Shown: one piece after another, positions 15,914-24,280 of the stretch | How the letters are laid out: each line of letters starts with the position of its first letter | How positions within the stretch are numbered: position 1 is the first letter of the stretch | Origin: an uncultured Bacteroidia bacterium | Lineage (GTDB): Bacteria; Bacteroidota; Bacteroidia; Bacteroidales; UBA932 | NCBI GenBank assembly: GCA_902774145.1 | Contig: CACYHC010000019.1 | Coordinates: 1 to 34,485, forward strand | Direction: 5' to 3' | DNA: 34,485 bases | Program-made: the position numbers and the translations under genes | The notes under the pieces: model-generated | The model's database searches: none | Seen by the model: only the letters and a program-made list of their open reading frames with translations | Told to the model about the DNA's origin: nothing

Positions 15914-17314
15914 ATGGCTTTTATCCACAAAGATTTCATGCTCGGCACGAAGACGGCCCAGACGCTGTACCACGAACACGCCGAGAAGCTTCCGATTATC
16001 GACTACCACTGCCACCTGATTCCCAAGATGATTGCGGACGACTACAAGTTCGCAGACATCACGGAGTTGTGGCTCGGCGGGGACCATTATAAATGGCGCG
16101 CCATGCGCGGAAACGGCGTACCCGAGGAGTTCATCACCGGCGGCCGCAGTTCCTGGGAGAAGTTCGAGAAATGGGCAGAAACGGTGCCTTATACGATGCG
16201 TAACCCGCTCTACCACTGGACCCACCTGGAGCTGTCCCGCGTTTTCGGCATCGACAAGATTCTCTCCCCCGCCACCGCGCGCGAAATCTTCGAAGAGTGC
16301 AATGCGAAACTCGCGACCCCGGCCTACAGTGGCCAGCAGCTCATCCGTAAATTCAACGTGGAGACGGTCTGCACCACCGACGATCCCGCCGACGACCTGC
16401 GCTACCACAAGCAGATTATGGAGAAGCCCTTCGGAACGAAGGTGATTCCCGCCTGGCGCCCCGACAAGGCGATGGCCATCGAGAATCCCGCCGACTACAA
16501 GGCCTACATCGAAAAACTCGGGGAAGCCGCCGGCATGGAAATCAAGACCTACGCCGACCTGCTCGCGGCTCTGCAGAAACGCCACGACTTCTTCGCGTCG
16601 ATGGGCTGCAAGCTCTCCGACCACGGGCTGGAGGCCTTCTATGCCGCCGACTATACCGAAGCGGAAATTTCCCGTATTTTCGAGAAGGTGCTTGCCGGAC
16701 AGGCGCCATCCGCGGACGAACTCGACAAGTTCCGCAGCGCCTTCCTCTTTGATATGGCGGTCATGGACGCCGACGCCGGCTGGGCGCAGCAGTTCCACGT
16801 GGGAGCTATCCGCAACAACAATGGCAAGATGATGCGGCAGCTCGGCCCCGATACGGGCTATGACGCCATCCACGACCTTCCGACGGCCGCCGCGGGACAC
16901 AAGTTCCTGAACCGGCTCGCCGAGGCGGGCAAACTCACCAAGACCATCCTCTACTGCCTCAATCCAAAGGACAACGAGGTGATGACGACGATGGCCTACA
17001 CCTTCAACGACGGGTCCTACCCCGGCATGATGCAGTTCGGCAGCGGCTGGTGGTTCCTCGATCAGGAGGACGGCATGCGCAAGCAGATGAATGCGCTGAG
17101 CGTGCTCGGCCTGCTGAGCCGGTTCGTGGGGATGCTGACGGATTCCCGCAGTTTCATCTCTTATCCCCGGCACGAGTATTTCCGCCGCATCCTCTGCGAT
17201 GTGATCGGGCGCGATGTCGAGGACGGGAAGCTCCCGGCCTCCGAAATGGAGCGTATCGGGCAGATGGTAGAAGACATTTCCTATTATAACGCAAAGAATT
17301 ATTTTAATTTCTGA
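15914..17314 (+). CDS. uxaC: Glucuronate/galacturonate isomerase
   Basis: UxaC (466 residues) isomerises D-galacturonate to D-tagaturonate and D-glucuronate to D-fructuronate, the first cytoplasmic step of uronate use. The metal-binding HxH is His32 and His34 in IIDYHCHLIP. Other family stretches are DHYKWRAMRGNGVPEEFITG, NVETVCTTDDPADDL, SDHGLEAFYA, and the C-terminal SYPRHEYFRRILCDVIG. The ATG at 15914 is preferred over an upstream in-frame start because the conserved protein begins MAFIHKDFML. It heads a four-gene operon and ends one base before the kdgK start codon. Length matches the family. Confidence 0.97.
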   Translation: MAFIHKDFMLGTKTAQTLYHEHAEKLPIIDYHCHLIPKMIADDYKFADITELWLGGDHYKWRAMRGNGVPEEFITGGRSSWEKFEKWAETVPYTMRNPLYHWTHLELSRVFGIDKILSPATAREIFEECNAKLATPAYSGQQLIRKFNVETVCTTDDPADDLRYHKQIMEKPFGTKVIPAWRPDKAMAIENPADYKAYIEKLGEAAGMEIKTYADLLAALQKRHDFFASMGCKLSDHGLEAFYAADYTEAEISRIFEKVLAGQAPSADELDKFRSAFLFDMAVMDADAGWAQQFHVGAIRNNNGKMMRQLGPDTGYDAIHDLPTAAAGHKFLNRLAEAGKLTKTILYCLNPKDNEVMTTMAYTFNDGSYPGMMQFGSGWWFLDQEDGMRKQMNALSVLGLLSRFVGMLTDSRSFISYPRHEYFRRILCDVIGRDVEDGKLPASEMERIGQMVEDISYYNAKNYFNF

Positions 17315-17315
17315 T

Positions 17316-18341
17316 ATGGCAAAAATTGTAACGCTGGGCGAGATTATGCTCCGCCTATCGCCTGCCGGAAATGACAGGTTTATCCAGACGGAAATGCTGC
17401 GGATCATTCCGGGCGGCGGAGAGGCGAATGTCGCCGTCAGTCTGGCCAATTATGGCCACGAGGCTTATTTTGTGAGCAAACTGCCCAAGCACGAAATCGG
17501 GCAGATTGCCGTGAACGGGCTGCGCCGCTATGGCGTCCGCACGGACTTTATCGCCCGCGGGGGTGACCGCGTGGGCCTCTATTATGCCGAGACCGGTGCG
17601 TCGATGCGTCCGTCGAAGGTCATCTATGACCGGGCGCATTCCGCCATCGCCGAGGCGAATCCGGAGGATTTTGATTTCGACGCCATTATGGAGGGTGCGG
17701 CCTGGTTCCACTGGTCCGGCATTACACCCGCCGTTTCCGACAAGGCGGCCGAACTGACGCGTCTGGCCTGCGAGGCCGCGAAGCGCCACGGTGTGACCGT
17801 GTCCGTGGACCTGAACTTCCGCAAGAAGCTCTGGACCAGCGAGAAGGCTATTTCCGTGATGCGTCCGCTGATGAAATATGTGGATGTGTGTATCGGGAAC
17901 GAGGAGGATGCGGAACTTTGCCTGGGCTTCAAGCCCGACGCGGATGTCGAGGGCGGCAGTACCGATGCGGCCGGCTATGAGGGGATTTTCCGCCAGATGA
18001 AAGAGGAATTCGGCTTCAAGTATGTCGTATCCACCTTGCGGGAGTCTTTCTCGGCGACTTTCAATGGCTGGAAGGCGCTCATTTACGACGGCAAGGAGTT
18101 TTATCAGTCCAAGCGTTATGAAATCAATCCCATTATCGACCGCGTGGGCGGCGGGGATTCGTTCTCGGGCGGTCTGATCCACGGAATGCTCAAGTATCCC
18201 GGCAACCAGGGGGCGGCGCTGGAGTTCGCGGTGGCGGCGTCGGCGCTCAAGCATACGGTGAACGGGGATTTCAACCTGGTCAGCGAGGATGAGGTGCTTA
18301 GTTTGGCCGGCGGCAATGCCAACGGTCGCGTGCAACGTTAA
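17316..18341 (+). CDS. kdgK: 2-keto-3-deoxygluconate kinase (PfkB family)
   Basis: KdgK (341 residues) phosphorylates 2-keto-3-deoxygluconate to KDPG. It is a PfkB-family sugar kinase: substrate-binding [16 protein letters not shown] (about 33-48) near the N-terminus and the anion-hole/catalytic motif [12 protein letters not shown] with catalytic Asp281 near the C-terminus. It starts one base after the uxaC stop and is followed 13 bases later by kdgA. Both the galacturonate branch encoded here and the unsaturated uronate branch from GH105 converge on its substrate. The frame is intact and the length is usual. Confidence 0.95.
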   Translation: MAKIVTLGEIMLRLSPAGNDRFIQTEMLRIIPGGGEANVAVSLANYGHEAYFVSKLPKHEIGQIAVNGLRRYGVRTDFIARGGDRVGLYYAETGASMRPSKVIYDRAHSAIAEANPEDFDFDAIMEGAAWFHWSGITPAVSDKAAELTRLACEAAKRHGVTVSVDLNFRKKLWTSEKAISVMRPLMKYVDVCIGNEEDAELCLGFKPDADVEGGSTDAAGYEGIFRQMKEEFGFKYVVSTLRESFSATFNGWKALIYDGKEFYQSKRYEINPIIDRVGGGDSFSGGLIHGMLKYPGNQGAALEFAVAASALKHTVNGDFNLVSEDEVLSLAGGNANGRVQR

Positions 18342-18354
18342 AAATCAATATAAA

Positions 18355-19026
18355 ATGGCTAAATATAATAAGTTGCAAGTGATGGCGGCGATGGAGCAGA
18401 CGGGAATGGTCCCGGTGTTCTATCACGCCGATATCGAGGTCGCCAAGAAAGTCCTGAAAGCGTGTTATGACGGTGGCGTCCGGGCGTTTGAGTTCACGAA
18501 CCGCGGAGATTTCGCGCAGGAGGTGTTCAAGGAGATTGTCAAGTATGCCAATAAGGAGCTTCCCGGCATGATTGTGGGTATCGGCTCCGTGGTGGATCCC
18601 GGCACGGCCGCGCTGTATCTGCAGCTCGGCGCGAATTTCGTCGTGGGACCGCTCTTCAATCCGGAAATTGCGCCCATCTGCAACCGCCGCCTGGTCCCCT
18701 ATTGCCCGGGCTGCGGCACGGTGAGCGAGGTGGGCAAGGCCCAGGAGCTGGGCTGCGACCTCTGCAAGGTTTTCCCCGGCGATGTGCTCGGGCCCAAGTT
18801 CGTCAAGGGCCTGCGCGCCCCGATGCCGTGGAGCCGCCTGATGGTCACCGGCGGCGTGAAACCCGAAAAAGAGAACCTCAAGGGCTGGTTCGACGCCGGC
18901 GTCACCTGCGTGGGAATGGGTTCGAACCTCTTCCCGAAGGAAGTCATCGCCGCGGGTGAGTGGGAGAAGATTACCGCCCTTTGCAGCGACGCACTTGCCA
19001 TTATCAAGGAAATCAGAAACAAATAA
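18355..19026 (+). CDS. kdgA: KDPG/KHG aldolase
   Basis: This 223-residue class I aldolase splits 2-keto-3-deoxy-6-phosphogluconate into pyruvate and glyceraldehyde-3-phosphate, the last step of the pathway. The Schiff-base lysine is Lys138 in [11 protein letters not shown]; Glu46 and Arg50 in [10 protein letters not shown] match the proton-transfer and phosphate residues of the E. coli enzyme. The ATG at 18355 gives the normal N-terminus ([13 protein letters not shown]); the longer frame overlaps kdgK and is not family-like. The enzyme is often named Eda in other bacteria. It lies between kdgK and the transporter in the same operon. Confidence 0.96.
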   Translation: MAKYNKLQVMAAMEQTGMVPVFYHADIEVAKKVLKACYDGGVRAFEFTNRGDFAQEVFKEIVKYANKELPGMIVGIGSVVDPGTAALYLQLGANFVVGPLFNPEIAPICNRRLVPYCPGCGTVSEVGKAQELGCDLCKVFPGDVLGPKFVKGLRAPMPWSRLMVTGGVKPEKENLKGWFDAGVTCVGMGSNLFPKEVIAAGEWEKITALCSDALAIIKEIRNK

Positions 19027-19032
19027 TCCGAT

Positions 19033-20487
19033 ATGAGTACACAAACCAAACTGATGACCAATTGGCGCTGGTGGCTCTGCTCGCTGCTTTTCGTGGCCAC
19101 CACCGTGAATTATCTCGACCGTCAGGTACTTTCCCTGACCTATGAGGAATTTATCGCGCCTGAATTTCACTGGAACGACGCCCATTACGGCACGATTACC
19201 AGCTTCTTCTCCATCTTCTACGCCATCGCCTGCCTCTTCGCGGGCAAGTTCGTGGACTGGATGGGGACGAAGAAGGGCTATCTCATCGCCATCGGCGTAT
19301 GGTCGGCGGGCGCCTGCCTGCACGCGGCCTGCGGCTGGGGTACGGCCTCTCTTTTGGACGAAGTCGCCGACGCAAAGGCCCTGAAGGCCATTGAAGCGGG
19401 CAGTCACATCGCCCTGGCAGTATCTACCACATCCGTCTATCTGTTCCTGCTTTGCCGCGGTATCCTGGCCCTGGGTGAAGCCGGCAACTTCCCGGCCGCC
19501 ATCAAGGTGACCGCCGAATATTTCCCGAAGAAAGACCGCGCTTTCGCGACCTCCATCTTCAATGCCGGCGCTTCTGTCGGTGCGCTCGCCGCTCCGCTGT
19601 GCATCCCGCCCCTCGCGGTGAAGTTCGGCTGGGAATGGGCGTTCATCATCATCGGCGGACTGGGCTTCATCTGGATGTTCTTCTGGACCTTCATGTATGA
19701 CAAGCCCGAGAACAGCAAGCACGTGAACGAGGCGGAACTGGAATACATCCATCAGGACGATGCCGCCGAGGCTGCCGAGAAAGCCGCCATCGCCGCGCAG
19801 AAGGCCATTCCTTTCGGCAAGTGCTTCGGCTACAAGCAGACCTGGGCCTTCATCGTGGGCAAGTTCTTCACCGACGGTGTCTGGTGGTTCTTCCTGTTCT
19901 GGGCTCCGTCCTACTTCCACAACCAGTTCAACGCACCAGCCTCCACGCCGCGCGGACAGGCGCTCATCTTTACGCTCTATGCCATCGTGACCTTCATTTC
20001 CATCGGCGGCGGCTACCTGCCCAAGATTTTCGTGGACAAGAAGGGCATGAACCCCTACAACGGGCGGATGCTCGCGATGCTGATTTTCGCGTTCTTCCCC
20101 ATCGCCGCGCTCTTTGCGCAGCCCCTGGGCATGCGCTTTGACTCGCCCTGGTGGCCGGCCATCCTGATCGGTCTCGCGGGTGCTGGACACCAGGCCTGGA
20201 GCGCGAACCTCTTCTCCACCATCGGCGACATGTTCCCCAAGAGCACCATCGCCACCATCACCGGTATCGGTGCCATGGCGGGCGGCGTCGGCTCGATGAT
20301 TATCCAGAAGGCGGCGGGCAACCTGTTCACCTACGCCGAGAAAGCCGGATCCGCATTCACCTTCCTCGGATTCGAGGGTAAGCCGGCCGGCTACTTCATC
20401 GTGTTCTGCTTCTGCGGTATCGCCTACCTCATTGCCTGGAGTATCATGAAGACCCTCGTACCGAAGTACAAGCCCATCGAGGTGTAA
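19033..20487 (+). CDS. exuT: Hexuronate/sugar-acid MFS transporter (ExuT-like)
   Basis: This 484-residue MFS protein of the anion:cation symporter group would bring galacturonate (and possibly glucuronate) across the inner membrane. The N-terminal TM1 carries VNYLDRQVLS and the loop after TM2 has the MFS signature GKFVDWMGTKKGY; TM4-5 holds LALGEAGNFPAAIKVTAEYFPKKDRAFATSIFNAGASVGALAAP, characteristic of ExuT/DgoT-like carriers. About 12 segments are apparent. An insertion near residues 100-130 (DEVADAKALKAIEAGSH) lengthens one loop relative to E. coli ExuT. It is the last gene of the uxaC operon, 6 bases after kdgA. Substrate is inferred from operon context. Confidence 0.9.
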   Translation: MSTQTKLMTNWRWWLCSLLFVATTVNYLDRQVLSLTYEEFIAPEFHWNDAHYGTITSFFSIFYAIACLFAGKFVDWMGTKKGYLIAIGVWSAGACLHAACGWGTASLLDEVADAKALKAIEAGSHIALAVSTTSVYLFLLCRGILALGEAGNFPAAIKVTAEYFPKKDRAFATSIFNAGASVGALAAPLCIPPLAVKFGWEWAFIIIGGLGFIWMFFWTFMYDKPENSKHVNEAELEYIHQDDAAEAAEKAAIAAQKAIPFGKCFGYKQTWAFIVGKFFTDGVWWFFLFWAPSYFHNQFNAPASTPRGQALIFTLYAIVTFISIGGGYLPKIFVDKKGMNPYNGRMLAMLIFAFFPIAALFAQPLGMRFDSPWWPAILIGLAGAGHQAWSANLFSTIGDMFPKSTIATITGIGAMAGGVGSMIIQKAAGNLFTYAEKAGSAFTFLGFEGKPAGYFIVFCFCGIAYLIAWSIMKTLVPKYKPIEV

Positions 20488-20510
20488 TACCGGAAGGTAC
20501 TGAAATCAGC

Positions 20511-21851
20511 TTATAACAGTTTCGCGGCGAGCTCTGAGAGCTCGCTGCGTTCGCCTTTACGCAGGAAGACGTGCTGGAAGAGGCGCTGCCCGAGCATTTT
20601 CTCGCCCAGGTGCGTCAGGCCGTTGGACCAGCGGTCCAGGTAGGGCTGATCGATCTGGAAGACATCGCCGGTAAAGACCATTTTCGTACCGGCCCCGGCG
20701 CGGGTGATGATGGTTTTGATTTCGTGCGGGGTGAGGTTCTGCGCCTCGTCGATGATGAAATAGCATTTCCCGAGGCTCCGGCCGCGGATGTAGGCCAGCG
20801 GCTCGATGATGAGCTTCTCCTTCGAAATCAGCCCCTCCAGTTTGAGCGCCTCCTTGGACGAAGGCCGGAACTGTGCCTTGATGACATTCAGGTTGTCCAT
20901 CAGCGGCTGCAGGAAGGGGCTCATCTTGCTCTTCTGGTCGCCGGGCAGATAGCCGATGTCCTGGTTGCCCAGGATGACCGTCGGCCGGGAAAGGATGATT
21001 TGCTCATATTCCCGCTCCTGCTCCAGCGCGCAGGCCAGGGCGAGGAGCGTCTTGCCGGTTCCGGCACCGCCCGTCAGGGACACGAGGGAGATATCGGGGT
21101 TCAGGCAGGCGTCCATGGCAAACGTCTGCTCAAGGTTGCGGGGACGGATGCCGTAGGCCTCGCGGCTGCGTACCAGCACCACGCGGTCGCGCTTCTCGTC
21201 GTAGCGGGCGCAGACCGTATCGCCGCCGTCCTTGTCCCAGCAGAACTTGAAGAGTTTGTTCGCGAAGGGCTTTGTTTTGGCACATTCCTGCCATTTCAGC
21301 GCGTTCTGCGGCCCATAGACCAGCTGCTGCATCTTCTCGGCGGGCAGGACGGATTCGTCCACCTCGCGCTGGGCGTCCTCGATGCGCGACTCGTCAAGAC
21401 GGTCGGTCAGGTAATCCTGTACCTCCATCCCCGCGGCCTTGGCTTTCATCCGCAGGTTGATGTCCTTGGTCACCAGCGCCACGAAACGCCCGGGCCGGTT
21501 GTCCCGCATCCAGATCGCGGTGGCGAGGATGCGGTGGTCGGGGACATCGCTGGCAAAAAGGTCCGCCAGCGCCGGCGGGAAAGGGTGATTGGGCTCGATT
21601 TTGATCCGGCCGAGGTTCTTGCCGATGGGAATCCCGTACTCTCCGAACATCTTGCCCTCAGTGATGCGGTCCAGGTCGCGCATGAACGCGCGCGCATTGA
21701 AGGAAAGGGCGTCATTGCCCTTCTTGAACTTGTCCAGTTCCTCGATGACGGCGACGGGAATGACGATGTCGTTGTCCTGAAAACGGCGGATGGCCTTGTG
21801 GTCGTGCAGGATGACATTCGTATCCAGCACAAAAATCTTGCTCTTGCCCAT
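20511..21851 (-). CDS. phoH: PhoH family protein with N-terminal PIN domain (PhoH2 type)
   Basis: This 446-residue protein combines a PIN nuclease-like domain (1-150; FVLDTNVILHD with Asp10, Glu38/39, and DHRILATAIWM) with a PhoH ATPase domain. The Walker A is LTGGAGTGKTLLALA (about 259-272), and the DEAQNLTPHEIKTIITRAG and MVFTGD motifs follow. Related PhoH2 proteins are RNA helicases with RNase activity. It is the last gene of the minus-strand ileS operon, 9 bases after the PurL-like gene. It converges with exuT over a 23-bp gap. Confidence 0.94.
   Translation of the reverse strand: MGKSKIFVLDTNVILHDHKAIRRFQDNDIVIPVAVIEELDKFKKGNDALSFNARAFMRDLDRITEGKMFGEYGIPIGKNLGRIKIEPNHPFPPALADLFASDVPDHRILATAIWMRDNRPGRFVALVTKDINLRMKAKAAGMEVQDYLTDRLDESRIEDAQREVDESVLPAEKMQQLVYGPQNALKWQECAKTKPFANKLFKFCWDKDGGDTVCARYDEKRDRVVLVRSREAYGIRPRNLEQTFAMDACLNPDISLVSLTGGAGTGKTLLALACALEQEREYEQIILSRPTVILGNQDIGYLPGDQKSKMSPFLQPLMDNLNVIKAQFRPSSKEALKLEGLISKEKLIIEPLAYIRGRSLGKCYFIIDEAQNLTPHEIKTIITRAGAGTKMVFTGDVFQIDQPYLDRWSNGLTHLGEKMLGQRLFQHVFLRKGERSELSELAAKLL
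20527..20545. terminator. 8-bp stem-loop near the convergent exuT/phoH ends
   Basis: GCGAGCTC (20527-20534) and GAGCTCGC (20538-20545) form a perfect 8-bp stem with a 3-base loop, 40 bases after the exuT stop and inside the 3' end of phoH. There is no T-run on either strand. It may be a weak terminator for exuT or simply the coding repeat SEL-SEL in PhoH. Confidence 0.25.
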
Positions 21852-21860
21852 AGCAGCGGT

Positions 21861-22982
21861 TTAATCTTCGCCTTCCGCACTGCGTTCCTGCAGCAGCGCG
21901 TCGAGTATGTTTTGTATCCCGGACTTCCCTTCCGCCTTCAGGCAGATTTCCGGCGTATCCGGATCGGGATGTCCCAGCGGGAAATAGGTCACGTCCTGGA
22001 GCAGCATTTCCGCATCCAGGTAGTCGAAATCCAGGTCCCGCACCTGCAGGATGGCGCCCGGCACCTCGGAGAAGAGAATACGGGGCAGGCAGCGTTCCTG
22101 GTAGAAGCTCATCACGCCGGAAAGGTCGATCTGCGCGCCGCAGCCCCCGGAAGCCATCCGGTGAAGCGTCGGCAGGAGGCCTCCCTCACAGACCGTCACG
22201 CCCGCCACGGCCACACCGTCCTCGACGAGTTCCCGCACCAGTTCATAGCAGTCCATAAAATAATCCGGGTCTTCCAGTTGGGGGCAGGGGCCGCCCGTTC
22301 CCAGCGCCTGCGCAAGCAGGGACCCGCCCAGGCGGAACTCCGCCGCCTCGAAGGGAATGTACACCAGCCAGTCCCGCCGCTCCGGAAGGATAACGGAGGC
22401 ACAAGCACGCGCCGTCGAGAGGCGGGCCCCCGCGGTACGGTAAGGCAGCACCAGGGCGCTATCTTCATCCAGGCCGTCTGCGGAAAGACGGGCGGTCAGC
22501 GCCAGGCTGTGGTGCCCGCGGGAAGCGGAAGCGGAATAAGCGGACAAACGGACGCCCAGGGCATCCAGGTAATCGGCCAGCGCGGCGACACTGCGGTAAA
22601 AGGCGGCGCCCGCCCCGGTCACGGAGAAATCCATCTGCCACTTCGCGCGGAGGCATAAATCGCCCAGTTTGAAATGACCCTTGCGCCAGAGCGGCGCCAT
22701 CAGGGCCTCGGCGACCCGGCATTTCGTCCAGTAACCCGGCTGCTGGAGAGACATCTCCCGCCGGACCCCGGACACCAGCGCCAGACAGTCTTCCGCGCTT
22801 TTTCCGCCGATGTCCATCGGTTCGAAGTCCGGTTCCACGGACTCATCCATCAGAGAATCCACTGGGGGAAGCGGTTCCGCGGGACTTTCCGCCACCACGG
22901 CCAGCAGGGCCTCCGGGGTCAGCGCCTGCGGAACTCCGTCAATGATAAAACGGGAACGAAACAACCGTTCGCTTGTAACCAT
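21861..22982 (-). CDS. PurL/AIR synthase-related protein
   Basis: This 373-residue protein resembles the second PurM-like half of FGAM synthase (PurL) and other AIR-synthase-family proteins. Residues about 110-165 align with PurL (LCLRAKWQMDFSVTGAGAAFYRSVAALADYLDALGVRLSAYSAS), where PurL has the ALSDxxNFG region. The C-terminal domain shows RLGGSLLAQALG, ELVEDGVAVAGVTVCEGGLLPTLHRMA (the usual form is VSDGGLAVALAEMA) and LFSEVPGAILQV. The glutaminase and first-half domains are absent, and several ATP-site residues look altered, so a catalytic role in purine synthesis is doubtful. I chose ATG 22982; an in-frame TTG lies 4 codons earlier. It follows folC by 20 bases and precedes phoH by 9. Function is unknown; the family call is moderately sure. 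Confidence 0.6.
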   Translation of the reverse strand: MVTSERLFRSRFIIDGVPQALTPEALLAVVAESPAEPLPPVDSLMDESVEPDFEPMDIGGKSAEDCLALVSGVRREMSLQQPGYWTKCRVAEALMAPLWRKGHFKLGDLCLRAKWQMDFSVTGAGAAFYRSVAALADYLDALGVRLSAYSASASRGHHSLALTARLSADGLDEDSALVLPYRTAGARLSTARACASVILPERRDWLVYIPFEAAEFRLGGSLLAQALGTGGPCPQLEDPDYFMDCYELVRELVEDGVAVAGVTVCEGGLLPTLHRMASGGCGAQIDLSGVMSFYQERCLPRILFSEVPGAILQVRDLDFDYLDAEMLLQDVTYFPLGHPDPDTPEICLKAEGKSGIQNILDALLQERSAEGED

Positions 22983-23002
22983 AACGAGGGCCAATTTACG
23001 GA

Positions 23003-24280
23003 TTATTTTTCAGCTTTCAAAGCCTGCAGCGCTTCCGCCACGGTAAAGGTGCTTCCGCCGATATAAACCAGCGCCTCCGGAACGGCAGCCGCATCGGCGA
23101 GCGCCGCTTCCAGCGCCAGCGCGACACTTTCAAAGGCACGCAGCCTGAAATCCGGATGCAGCGCACGCAGGCGATCCTGCAGCAGGGACGCCGGAAGCGC
23201 CCGCTCCCCCGCCGGGGCGCAAAGATACCAGGACGCAGACGCGGGCATATACGCCGAAATCCCCGCCAGATCCTTGTCCGCCATAATGCCAAAAACGAGG
23301 AACAGCGGCCTTCCCGAGGCCTCCAGCCGCGCAAAATTTTCCTTCAGCGCCGGCGGATTGTGCCCGATATCGGCGATGACCTCCGGCGCGGAGAGGACGC
23401 GCTCCCAGCGGGCGTGAAAGCCCGTTCGCGCCGCCGCCCCGGCAATCGCATCCCCGGGGACAGGTTCGCCGAGCAGCCGCAGGGCGCAAAGCACCGTCCG
23501 CAGGTTCAGGTCCTGACAGGGGCCGCGCAGGTCAAGACGCGCGAGCAGGGCCGCATCGACGGCGGCTTCCTCCTCCGCAAAATGCAGCGGAGCGCCGGCT
23601 GCAGCGGCTGCCGCCCGGAAGACCGTTTCGGTCTCCGCATCCCGGACGGCGACCAGCGCGGGAACGCCCGCCTTGAAAATACCGGCCTTCTCGGCGGCAA
23701 TTTGGGCACGGGTATCGCCGAGCAGCGCGCAGTGGTCCAGCCCGATGCCGGTAATGACGCTCAGCTCCGGGGTAATGATGTTGGTGCTGTCCAGCCGGCC
23801 GCCCAGGCCGGTCTCGATCACGGCAGCGGCGACGCCCTGCTCCGCAAACCAGCGGAAGGCCATCCCGGTCGTTATCTCAAAGAAGGAAAGCGGCTCCGTT
23901 TCCGCGGCCCAAGCGGTCAGGAAATCCGCCACCCAGGTCTTCTCCGGCAAGGTAAAATGCCCGTCGGGGTGAATGACCTTCATCCGTTCGCGGAAATCGA
24001 AGAGGTGCGGCGAGGTATAGAGGCCCACAGGACCGCGGCAGACCGACAGCGCCGCCGCGAGCATCGAGCAGACCGAGCCTTTGCCGTTCGTTCCCGCCAC
24101 GTGAATGCAGGGATAGGCCTGCCAGGGGTGCCCCAGCGCCGCGTCAAAGCCCCGCATCGCCGCCAGGCCCGGCTTGTACGCCCCCGCGCCAAACCCCGCC
24201 GTCTGCACACTCGGATGCCGATTGAACAGCTCCGAAATTAATTCTTCGTATTTACCAACAGAATGCAACGCTCCAGCCAA
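23003..24280 (-). CDS. folC: Bifunctional folylpolyglutamate synthase / dihydrofolate synthase
   Basis: This Mur-ligase-like enzyme (about 425 residues) adds glutamate to dihydropteroate and folates. The P-loop is HVAGTNGKGSVCSML (about 60-74), with SPHLFDFRERM, ETGLGGRLDSTN and TGIGLDHCALLGDTRAQIAAEKAGIFK downstream, and a C-terminal domain ending with GGSTFTVAEAL. No ATG exists at the expected place: the frame begins at TTG 24280, and a second TTG is at 24268. Either would give the usual N-terminus around KYEELISELF. The gene overlaps the end of the PAP2 gene by 17-29 bases, so translation is likely coupled. Confidence 0.9.
   Translation of the reverse strand: MAGALHSVGKYEELISELFNRHPSVQTAGFGAGAYKPGLAAMRGFDAALGHPWQAYPCIHVAGTNGKGSVCSMLAAALSVCRGPVGLYTSPHLFDFRERMKVIHPDGHFTLPEKTWVADFLTAWAAETEPLSFFEITTGMAFRWFAEQGVAAAVIETGLGGRLDSTNIITPELSVITGIGLDHCALLGDTRAQIAAEKAGIFKAGVPALVAVRDAETETVFRAAAAAAGAPLHFAEEEAAVDAALLARLDLRGPCQDLNLRTVLCALRLLGEPVPGDAIAGAAARTGFHARWERVLSAPEVIADIGHNPPALKENFARLEASGRPLFLVFGIMADKDLAGISAYMPASASWYLCAPAGERALPASLLQDRLRALHPDFRLRAFESVALALEAALADAAAVPEALVYIGGSTFTVAEALQALKAEK

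Noticed and set aside
14372-17449. A 1025-residue minus-strand frame joining uxaB with sequence opposite uxaC
   Set aside because: Only the last 479 residues are UxaB. The rest is antisense to uxaC and runs through the divergent promoter region.
20488-20510. TACC-GGAA-GGTA as a terminator after exuT
   Set aside because: The stem is only 4 bp and there is no T-run.
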